NCBI GenBank assembly: GCA_964507445.1
Contig: CAZDQF010000002.1
Location: forward strand, 248,001 to 312,000
Source: GCA-2683135 sp964507445
GTDB lineage: Bacteria > Planctomycetota > GCA-002687715
Length of the DNA: 64,000 nt
Reading direction: 5' to 3'
Position 1 is the first letter of the stretch; the number at the start of each line of letters is the position of its first letter. This document shows, piece after piece, positions 25,301-32,182 of this stretch. Below the pieces are notes generated by a model. That model did not search any database, had not been told where the DNA came from, and worked only from the letters and a program-made list of their open reading frames with translations. The translations under genes and the position numbers were made by a program.

Positions 25301-26014
25301 ATGACGCCGACCACGCCCCCTCCCGGTCCCGAGGATGAACGGTGGCGCGCGCGACAGCGCCGCGGCCTGGAGGCGTTGCTGGCCGGCCGGGCGGCGGTCA
25401 CCAGCGTCCCCATCAGGGAGCGTCACACCGGCCGCGATCGTTGCCTCACCTCGGTGAGCTTCGTGCCTTCCGGGCTCGCCAAAGAGCTGGATCGTCGGGT
25501 GGCGGAGCCGCTGCGTGTTCTGGAGCCAGGGCACTATTCCGTCCCACGGGGAGACCTGCACGTGACCGTCAAGAACGTCCGCAAGCAGGCGGAGCCCGCC
25601 AACTTCGGTCCTCGGGACGTGGCCGTCGCCGCCACCGTGTTCGAGCAGGTCGTCCCTGCACATGCGCGATTTGACATCACCCTGGAGCGGGTGGTCCGGT
25701 TCCCCACCAGCGTGGCCGTGTTCGGGACCACGGGGCCCGTCGGCAGCGCCCTGGTGACGGCCCTGGATGAAGGGCTCGCCGAGGCGGGCCTGCCGGACGA
25801 CAAGGTCTACGCGGACCCGCAGGCGCCCTTCTTCAACGTGACCGTGTGTCGATTCACCCGCCAGCCCGGTGACGGGTTCTCGAACCGAGTCGTGGAGTTG
25901 ACCGACGCGGTCAGGGGCCTGACCCTGACCGTGGACCAGGTGCACCTGGTGGCTTGTGACGCGGCCTGCAGCGCCGCCAGCCGGGATGTGGCGGGCTGCT
26001 GGCCCCTGGGCTGA
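25301..26014 (+). CDS. 2H phosphoesterase superfamily protein (RNA ligase/CPDase-like)
   Basis: A 237-residue cytoplasmic protein. Two histidine motifs of the 2H phosphoesterase fold are visible: DLHVTVKNV in the first half and VDQVHLVACD near the end. Between them lie typical strands (ITLERVVRFPTSVAVFG and ADPQAPFFNVTVCRF). Members cleave or form 2',3'-cyclic or 2',5' phosphodiester bonds in RNA or small nucleotides. The second motif lacks the usual Thr/Ser two residues after His (HLV), so activity may be altered. It is divergent from the membrane-protein gene, with overlapping -10 elements. Substrate unknown. Confidence 0.7.
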   Translation: MTPTTPPPGPEDERWRARQRRGLEALLAGRAAVTSVPIRERHTGRDRCLTSVSFVPSGLAKELDRRVAEPLRVLEPGHYSVPRGDLHVTVKNVRKQAEPANFGPRDVAVAATVFEQVVPAHARFDITLERVVRFPTSVAVFGTTGPVGSALVTALDEGLAEAGLPDDKVYADPQAPFFNVTVCRFTRQPGDGFSNRVVELTDAVRGLTLTVDQVHLVACDAACSAASRDVAGCWPLG

Positions 26015-26028
26015 TCGGGGCGATCCCG

Positions 26029-28251
26029 TCAGGGCGTGGTGTCGAGAGCCTTGGCGATCACCAGCAGAGCCATGGCGCTGCCGTAGCTCCGCCCCACCTC
26101 GTGGCTGTCCATGAAGGTGCCGTCCATCTCCGGGTACGTGATGATCCTGTCCAGGAGGTGACGGTGCGCCGGGCCGCGCTCGTCCGCGGGCAGGGACGAG
26201 ATGGCGAGGCTGGTGTGGAACAAGGTGTGGAAGAACATGAACCCGGCGATCTGGCCGTCGGAATGGAAGTCCGTGCGCCGAACCCCCTCGATGCGGTCGT
26301 AGAACCGGCGGAAGGTCCGGAAGGCGTGCCCTACCCGTTCTCCGTCGCTGGCGCCGAGGGAGAGCAGCGCGGTCTCGCAGAGGGGCATGCGGGTGCTGGC
26401 GTTCTTGAGCCCGTCGTCTCGGGGAGCGCCCCGGGCGATGCCGCCGTAGGAGAACGACCCGTCCTCGAAGCGCGCGGCGGTGAGGGCCTCCCGCGCGCCG
26501 CGGAGCACCGCCTCCGTGACCTGGACCCCGGCCTCGCGGGCGGCCATGAGACCCTGCACCATGGCGGCGGTGCAGAACGCGTTGCCGTATTCGTGGGCCC
26601 AGAAACCGTCGGTCTTCTGCCGTAGCTCCGCGTCCTTGATGATGCCCCGCATGTGCAGGCGCAGGCGCCGACGGTCCGACTCCGCTTCCGCCGCCGCGTG
26701 GCGGGCGGCCAGGAACAGCAGCCGGTAGGCGTCGGCGTAGACGTCCTCGTTCTTGCCCCGGTTCAGGTGCATGGGATCGAGGATGTAGCGTTCACCCCGG
26801 CGGAGGGCGTCGTCGATCTCGTCCCGGAGCTCTGCCGTGACCCGGTCCCTGTGACGCAGCAGGGCGTTGCAGGCGAGGGAGGAGACCGCCACCCAGACGT
26901 TGGGCGTGATGCGCTTGTCCGGGCAGTAGGCGTAGCGAGCGTCATTCCAGCCGCCGTCATCCCGTTGCTGCTCCAGGAGGAAGCGGACGCTGGAGTCGAT
27001 GGTGTCGCGCACCGGCCTGGACGCCCCCGGCCAGGCGGTGTCGGAGGGCAGGCGGGCGTAGCCGGCCGCGGGCAGCCACTGCAGCCGCGCCACGCCGGAG
27101 AACGCGGCCCCGATGGGGCGGCCGTCGTCGATCCCGACCAGCACGTTGGCCCGGGCGCGACGCCCCCAGACCGTGTCGGGCTCGTCCTGGGCGAGCTTCT
27201 GGAAGCGTCGGGACGCGCCCGCCTCATCCCCGGTCTGCGCCCGTATGCGGGCCAGCAGGTAGGCGGCCTCGCCGCTGCGCGGACCCGGGACATCTGCGGC
27301 GGTCTGTAGAGGCGTCATGGCCTCGTGGAACCGGCCCATGCGCGCCAGCACCAGGCCTTCCTCCGCCGCCAGCTTGCCGCGCAGGTCGGCCAGCTCGGGG
27401 AAGCGGCCGGAGCGCAGCATGCGATCGAAGCGCCGCGCCTCCCGCTCGGACAGGCTCTTCTTCTTCTCGTCCGCGGCCTGTTGCCACGCCGCCCTGGCGG
27501 CTTCGACGGCGGTCAGCGCTTCGGCTCCCTTGCGCAGGCGTCGGAGCATGGTCGCCCTGACGTAGAGATCCGTGGCCGTCTGATGCCCGGCTTCCGGGAG
27601 CATGTTGAGGACCCGCCCGTAGTCGCCGCGATCGAGGGCCTGTTGTCTCGTGGCGCTGGCGGGGAGCGGGCCGCGCAGCTTGTCGAGAACGTCTCTCAGC
27701 ACATCCCGGAACCACGGCGCCCGGATCGTCCGGATGTTGTCCACCCGATGGATCACCTGCCCGTCAGGGGCGATGAAGAGCACCGCCGGTTCGAGGAACT
27801 GCAGGGGGCGCAGCTTGAAGCGTTCGCACAGCGCCTCGTCACAGACCATGCGAAGCGGCGTGAAGGACGCGGTCACGATCCGCTCCACGTCCGGGTCGCT
27901 CCACACCACCTGGCGCATGGCCAGGTCCAGGATGGGGGCGCGGATCATCTGTCGTCCGCGCTTGGTGGTCTCCACCACCTTGTAGACGTACCAGAGCACC
28001 GGACGACCGGACTCCCTGGCGGAGAGGATGGCCTCGTCCAGCAAGGCAGCGCGATCCGTGGCCGCTTCTTCCCTGGTCAGGGATGTCTTGAAGCGGCGAC
28101 GATCGAGAAACTCCGCTCCATCGTCCATCCAGGGAATGCCCTCCAACTTCAGGTCCCGGGCCGGGTGAGGACTGGGAGAGTCTTGCCGTGGAGGTTGGGC
28201 GGGGGAGAGTCCCCCGATTATCACGAGAATCGCGAAGAATGATCGGATCAT
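26029..28251 (-). CDS. Secreted protein with thioredoxin-like fold, TPR-like helices and alpha/alpha-toroid domain
   Basis: A 740-residue exported protein (leader FFAILVIIGGLSP). Residues about 70-195 resemble a thioredoxin fold (GRPVLWYVYKVVE ... EPAVLFIAPDGQVIHRVDN) but lack a CxxC at the active-site position, so this part is probably not a redox enzyme; Cys pair CDEALC lies elsewhere. Residues about 205-390 are TPR-like helices. The C-terminal 330 residues show repeats of the terpene-cyclase/prenyltransferase toroid type (FLLEQQRDDGGWNDARYAYC, FWAHEYGNAFCTAAMVQGLM, SFSYGGIA). It is divergent from the candidate selenoprotein gene, 105 bases away. Function unknown; a protein-processing or scaffold role is a guess. 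Confidence 0.7.
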   Translation of the reverse strand: MIRSFFAILVIIGGLSPAQPPRQDSPSPHPARDLKLEGIPWMDDGAEFLDRRRFKTSLTREEAATDRAALLDEAILSARESGRPVLWYVYKVVETTKRGRQMIRAPILDLAMRQVVWSDPDVERIVTASFTPLRMVCDEALCERFKLRPLQFLEPAVLFIAPDGQVIHRVDNIRTIRAPWFRDVLRDVLDKLRGPLPASATRQQALDRGDYGRVLNMLPEAGHQTATDLYVRATMLRRLRKGAEALTAVEAARAAWQQAADEKKKSLSEREARRFDRMLRSGRFPELADLRGKLAAEEGLVLARMGRFHEAMTPLQTAADVPGPRSGEAAYLLARIRAQTGDEAGASRRFQKLAQDEPDTVWGRRARANVLVGIDDGRPIGAAFSGVARLQWLPAAGYARLPSDTAWPGASRPVRDTIDSSVRFLLEQQRDDGGWNDARYAYCPDKRITPNVWVAVSSLACNALLRHRDRVTAELRDEIDDALRRGERYILDPMHLNRGKNEDVYADAYRLLFLAARHAAAEAESDRRRLRLHMRGIIKDAELRQKTDGFWAHEYGNAFCTAAMVQGLMAAREAGVQVTEAVLRGAREALTAARFEDGSFSYGGIARGAPRDDGLKNASTRMPLCETALLSLGASDGERVGHAFRTFRRFYDRIEGVRRTDFHSDGQIAGFMFFHTLFHTSLAISSLPADERGPAHRHLLDRIITYPEMDGTFMDSHEVGRSYGSAMALLVIAKALDTTP

Positions 28252-28260
28252 GGGGGTTCG

Positions 28261-28266
28261 AGTCTA
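28261..28266 (-). promoter_or_regulatory. Putative -10 element for leaderless start at 28251
   Basis: TAGACT on the minus strand lies 9 bases before ATG 28251. Confidence 0.35.
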
Positions 28267-28356
28267 CCGGGAGAGGATTCGGGCGTGTCGAACCGTACGC
28301 ACGATCGTAGACTGAGGGCGGTCGCTTTCGGCCTTATCTGGATACCGGAGAACACC

Positions 28357-29292
28357 ATGAGATCCATCGCGGGCGCCCTGGCGCTGATGGCGGTCATCGC
28401 ATCGACCGTCTCGGCTCAGGACTTTGAAGCCAAGTACAAGGAGAAGCTCAAGAAGGACTTCGTCTCGAAAGTCGAGTGGGTCCAGAGCCTGGAGAAAGCC
28501 AAGGAGTCCGCGGCTGCGCAGAACAAGCTGATCTTCGGCTACTTCACGCGCAGCTATGCGCCGTGACCTCCCTGTAACGCATTGGAGGGGGGTCCCCTCC
28601 TTGAAGAGTGGTGGGTCAAGGCAAGCAAGAACGTCGTCCCTTACCTGAACGTGGCCGCCCGCTGGGAGGGCGCCCCGGACCAGGACTTCCTGAAGAAGAT
28701 GGGCGGTCGGGGTTTCCCCTACTGCACCATCCTCAACGCTGATGGCGAGGTGGTCTGGGAGGCTCGTCCGACGGACGAGGCCAGCTTCACCGAAGCCCTG
28801 GGTCACGCCAAGACCCTGGCGGACTTCAAGGCCGCCCTGGCCAAGGACCCGGAGAACAAGGCCCTGCAGGCCAACGTGGCCATCATGGACTTCATGGGTC
28901 GCAAGCAGCGTGAGAAGTCCAGGACCATCGAAGAGCTGGATGAGCTCGCGAAGGTGGAAGGGGTCGACGCCAAGGTGGTCGCGGCTCTCGACGGGATCCG
29001 CAAGGACGAGATCCTCATGGGGGCTCTCCAGGCCTTCCGTCGGGACAAGGGCGAGAAGCTCCTGGAGTTGATCAAGAAGGGCACGGTGCCGGAGGAAGGC
29101 CACGAGATGGAGACCTCCTTCTGGGCCATGGCCGCGGACGCGGCGATCAACGCCAAGGACAAGGCGTTGGCCACCCAGGCCATCGACAAGTTCGTCAAGT
29201 CCGCCAAGGGCAAGCCGTTCGAGGCGCGGGCCAAGGAGCACGCTGATCAGCTCCGCGAGAAGGTCGCGGGACTGGGCGGCGACGACAAGTGA
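28357..29292 (+). CDS. Secreted thioredoxin-like protein, candidate selenoprotein with U-P-P-C motif
   Basis: The ATG at 28357 has GGAG 6 bases upstream and a signal peptide (SIAGALALMAVIASTVSAQ). The frame meets TGA at 28564-28566 (codon 70) and then stays open to 29292, 311 residues in all. Around the TGA the protein reads LIFGYFTRSYAP, then U, then PPCNALEGGPLLEEW: the TGA takes the first position of a C-x-x-C redox motif. The cis-Pro loop GGRGFPYCTILNADGEVVW confirms a thioredoxin fold; a helical C-terminal half follows. A perfect hairpin at 28584-28600 fits a SECIS element. Recoding as selenocysteine is inferred. The alternative is a nonsense mutation of an ordinary Cys codon. A terminator ends the unit. 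Confidence 0.75.
28564..28600 (+). promoter_or_regulatory. Candidate bacterial SECIS element after in-frame TGA
   Basis: After TGA 28564-28566, bases 28584-28590 (GGAGGGG) pair perfectly with 28594-28600 (CCCCTCC), leaving loop GGT at 28591-28593. The loop begins 25 bases after the TGA and starts with G. Known bacterial SECIS elements have a stem-loop with a G early in the apical loop some 16-37 bases downstream of the UGA, and the E. coli fdhF loop contains GGU. A weaker alternative pairs CCTCC at 28567-28571 with GGAGG at 28584-28588. No folding program was run. Confidence 0.65.
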
Positions 29293-29312
29293 CCCGCTGC
29301 TCGGTCCGATGG

Positions 29313-29344
29313 AAAAACGCCCCGGGACTCCGGGGCGTTTTTTT
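29313..29344 (+). terminator. Strong rho-independent terminator, probably bidirectional
   Basis: CGCCCCGG pairs with CCGGGGCG (8 bp) around loop GACT, followed by seven T and preceded by five A. It lies 21 bases after the thioredoxin-like gene and, read on the other strand, follows the M28 peptidase gene that ends at 29401. It is the only textbook terminator I found in the window. Confidence 0.9.
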
Positions 29345-29400
29345 GTTGGTGCCACCCGGGCGAACACTTCGCTCGGGTCGAGGCGCCGTCCCTGTTCCGC

Positions 29401-31011
29401 CTACCTGTTGTTGCCCGGAGAACCCGAGCGTCTCTCCTCCGTCACCCGCGCTGGCTTGCGAGGCAGCATCATGTCTCGTTGGGCAGCGTGCCACACGAAG
29501 GACGCGATGATGGTGGAGGCCTGCTTGAGGTCCTCCGCCACCGCGTGGTCCCAGTTGTCCATGTTGGAGTGGTGGGTCTGGGTCGAGTAGGCCACCGGGT
29601 CCTGGATGAACTGGAACCCGGGGAGCCCGACGCCATCGAAGGCCAGGTGGTCCGTGCCGCCGGTGTTGTTGAGGGTCAGGGTGGAGGCGCCCAGGTCGTG
29701 GAACGGCTTCAGCCATGCGCGGAAGATGGGCGCAATACCCTCGTTGCCTTGAAGATAGACCCCGCGGACCTTGCCGGTTCCGTTGTCCATGTTGAAGTAC
29801 CCGGACAGCTTGGCATGCGCCGGGTGGACCTTGGTCACCGGCTGGCCCCTGCCACCGGACTCAGCGAAGTGCTTCTTGACGTAGGCCCGGGAGCCCAGCA
29901 GACCCTGCTCCTCACCGGACCACAGGGCGATGCGGATGGTGCGTCGAGGTGCGCCCCTGGCCTCCACCACCTTGGTGATCAGCCGCACCGCCTCCATCAT
30001 GGTGGCGCTGCCGCAACCGTTGTCCGACGCCCCTGTCCCGGAGTGCCAGGAATCGAAGTGGGCGCCGAGCATGACGACCTCGTCCTTGAGGTCGGTGCCA
30101 GGGATCTCCGCCACCACGTTGAACTCCCGCAGGTCGTCTTCGAAGTAACGGGACTGCTGCGACAGCTCCATCTTCACGGGCATGCCCTTGTCGGCGAGGC
30201 GGACCAGCCGGTTGTAGTGCTCGACGGACAGGGTGAACTGTGGGGTCACCTTGGCGCCCTTGTCGCTGGCGCTGGGTCCGCCTCGCCATCCGGCGCCTTC
30301 CGGGCGCGGGACGGAGGCTCGAGAGACGAAGATGGTGCCGTACTGCCCCTTGGAGCCCCGGTCCATGAGGGCCAGAGGGTTCTTTCCGAACACGATGCGC
30401 TGAAGCTGCCCCCGCCGCATGAACGACGAGCGGCCCCGCCGGGTCCCGCGCTGGCCCCGATCGCCGCGGCTCACCTGGTTGGCCATGTCCAGCAGATCGT
30501 CGGAATCGAATCGTCTGGCGGTCCCGTCGAACGGCTCGGAGATATCACGGATGGCGTCCATCAAGACGATCTTGCCGGTGAGGTCCATGGCCTCGATCTC
30601 TTCGCGGGATTTCCCTGCAAGGGAGACGACCTCGGCGGTGGTCTTGGAGAGTGAGGGCGTCCAGGCCTTGGGGTAGCCGTGGACAGGCCACGGGTTGTCA
30701 CCCACGACCCGTATGGAGAATCCGTCCAGGTGCCAGCCGCGGCCGAACTCACCCCACTCTTCGAGGGCGGCGTTCTTGAGCCCCCATCCGGTCAGCGTCT
30801 CGGCGGCCCATCGCTGCGCCTTGCGCAGGTTCGGCGAGCCGGTCAGGCGAGGTCCGTAGACGTCGCACATCCAGCTCAGGTGGTCCATCACCTGGCTCTG
30901 TTCCAGCCCGTGCTTTCTCAAGATCTCGTTGGCCTGCTCATCCACGGGTTCCTGGCTCCACCCGTGGGGTGCGAGACCGATCAGCAGGAGCGATGCGATG
31001 ACGTTGCGCAT
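29401..31011 (-). CDS. Exported M28-family zinc metallopeptidase
   Basis: A 536-residue secreted peptidase (leader VIASLLLIGLAPHGWSQ). The catalytic domain shows the M28 metal-binding series: MLGAHFDSWHSGTGASDNGC, IALWSGEEQGLLGSRAYVKK and a late NNTGGTDHLAFDGVGLPGF. A PA-type insert lies at about residues 110-290, including an Arg-rich loop (RGDRGQRGTRRGRSSFMRR) that is unusual. It should act as an aminopeptidase or carboxypeptidase in the periplasm or outside. ATG 31011 has CGGAG about 11 bases upstream, and a TAGCAT -10-like element lies 33 bases upstream, so this mRNA has a leader. Confidence 0.93.
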   Translation of the reverse strand: MRNVIASLLLIGLAPHGWSQEPVDEQANEILRKHGLEQSQVMDHLSWMCDVYGPRLTGSPNLRKAQRWAAETLTGWGLKNAALEEWGEFGRGWHLDGFSIRVVGDNPWPVHGYPKAWTPSLSKTTAEVVSLAGKSREEIEAMDLTGKIVLMDAIRDISEPFDGTARRFDSDDLLDMANQVSRGDRGQRGTRRGRSSFMRRGQLQRIVFGKNPLALMDRGSKGQYGTIFVSRASVPRPEGAGWRGGPSASDKGAKVTPQFTLSVEHYNRLVRLADKGMPVKMELSQQSRYFEDDLREFNVVAEIPGTDLKDEVVMLGAHFDSWHSGTGASDNGCGSATMMEAVRLITKVVEARGAPRRTIRIALWSGEEQGLLGSRAYVKKHFAESGGRGQPVTKVHPAHAKLSGYFNMDNGTGKVRGVYLQGNEGIAPIFRAWLKPFHDLGASTLTLNNTGGTDHLAFDGVGLPGFQFIQDPVAYSTQTHHSNMDNWDHAVAEDLKQASTIIASFVWHAAQRDMMLPRKPARVTEERRSGSPGNNR

Positions 31012-31098
31012 GAGGGTGTTTCTCCGCGTTAATGGGAAGGGGTCATGCTATCAGCGTATGCGGATCATGGCGGCTTCGAGCGGCCACGAGGAGGTCCT

Positions 31099-31263
31099 AT
31101 GCTCGCGGCGGTCCTTAAGCTCTTTGTCCTGACGTTCTTGGCGGCGGCGGCTCACGGCGCCCAGCTCCTGATCATGGGGGAGTCCCATGCGGGTATCAGC
31201 GGCGGTGTCGCCGGAGGGGTGGCGGCGGCCTGTCTCATGGCGCAACGCTCGGGGAAGGGCTGA
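31099..31263 (+). CDS. Small membrane or secreted protein, 54 residues (hypothetical)
   Basis: ATG 31099 follows GAGGAGG at about 5 bases, one of the best ribosome-binding sites in the window. The 54-residue product starts with a hydrophobic leader-like segment (MLAAVLKLFVLTFLAAAA) and has a second Gly/Ala-rich segment (GISGGVAGGVAAACLMA). It is unrecognised. It sits between the divergent M28 peptidase and the DUF1080 gene. It may be a small membrane protein, or a chance frame. Confidence 0.4.
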   Translation: MLAAVLKLFVLTFLAAAAHGAQLLIMGESHAGISGGVAGGVAAACLMAQRSGKG

Positions 31264-31363
31264 CCGTCATGAGCCACCCCGGCCGTGGGCCGGACTCCGA
31301 GACCCTGATCGACACGCTATGCCCCTGATCCGGTTATCCTGCCGGCAACCGAGGACTACCCCC

Positions 31364-32146
31364 ATGCTGTCACGACTGCTCGTCTGCCTACCGTTGCTCG
31401 CCGTGTTCGTCTCTGGTCAGGAGGCTCCATCCGAAGGCTGGGTCAGCCTGTTCAACGGCAAGGACCTCACGGGCTGGACCCCCAAGATCAAGGGGTACCC
31501 ACTGGGAGAGAACTTCGGCGACACCTTCCGGGTGGTGAACGGCGTCATACAGGTCTCCTACGACAAGTACGAGAAGTTCGACCGGCGCTTCGGACACCTC
31601 TTCTACAAGACCCCCTACTCCCACTACATCCTCAAGCTGGAGTATCGGTTCACGGGAGAGCAGGTCCCCGGGGGACCCGGTTGGGCGTTCCGCAACAGCG
31701 GCATCATGGCCCACGGCCAGGACCCCAAGTCCATGAAGAAGGACCAGGACTTCCCCGTGTCCATCGAGGTGCAGCTCCTCGGCGGTCCCGGCAAGGCCAA
31801 GCGCACCACGGGCAACCTGTGCACCCCCGGCACCAACGTGGTCATGGCGGGCAAGCTGGTGCGCCGGCACTGCATCAACTCCAAGTCCAAGACCTACCAC
31901 GGAGACCAGTGGGTCACCTGCGAGTTGGAGGTCCGCGGAAACGACCTCGTCCGCCACAAGATCAACGGAGAGGTGGTGCTGGAATACGCCAACCCGCAGC
32001 TGGACGATCGGGATGGAGACGCCAAGACCCTGATCGCGTCCCGTGGCGGCGACAAGATGCTGAAGACCGGGACCATCTCCCTGCAGTCGGAGAGCCACCC
32101 GTGCGAGTTCCGGAACATCATGCTGCGGCCGCTGAAGAGGAACTGA
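31364..32146 (+). CDS. DUF1080 (3-keto-disaccharide hydrolase-type) secreted protein
   Basis: A 260-residue protein with signal peptide LLVCLPLLAVFVSGQ and a single DUF1080 domain of the concanavalin-like fold. Typical segments are WVSLFNGKDLTGWTPKIK, NSGIMAHGQ, DFPVSIEVQLLGG and HKINGEVVLEYANPQLDD. Planctomycete genomes carry many such proteins; some members hydrolyse 3-keto-glycosides made by GFO/IDH/MocA dehydrogenases, and this window also encodes an exported oxidoreductase of that type at 16805-18238. Linking the two is inference. A TATCCT element lies 23 bases before ATG 31364. Confidence 0.9.
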   Translation: MLSRLLVCLPLLAVFVSGQEAPSEGWVSLFNGKDLTGWTPKIKGYPLGENFGDTFRVVNGVIQVSYDKYEKFDRRFGHLFYKTPYSHYILKLEYRFTGEQVPGGPGWAFRNSGIMAHGQDPKSMKKDQDFPVSIEVQLLGGPGKAKRTTGNLCTPGTNVVMAGKLVRRHCINSKSKTYHGDQWVTCELEVRGNDLVRHKINGEVVLEYANPQLDDRDGDAKTLIASRGGDKMLKTGTISLQSESHPCEFRNIMLRPLKRN

Positions 32147-32182
32147 CCAAGGAATCCGGGTCCCGATCCGGTCCATCGATTC

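Noticed and set aside
28567..28588. Alternative hairpin CCTCC with GGAGG directly after the TGA
   Set aside because: It is shorter (5 bp) with a 12-base loop and competes with the perfect 7-bp hairpin at 28584-28600.
28357..29292. Treating the region as two independent genes, one ending at TGA 28566 and one starting at TTG 28582
   Set aside because: Both parts are in the same frame, the first ends in the middle of the thioredoxin active-site strand, and the second lacks a leader and a ribosome-binding site.
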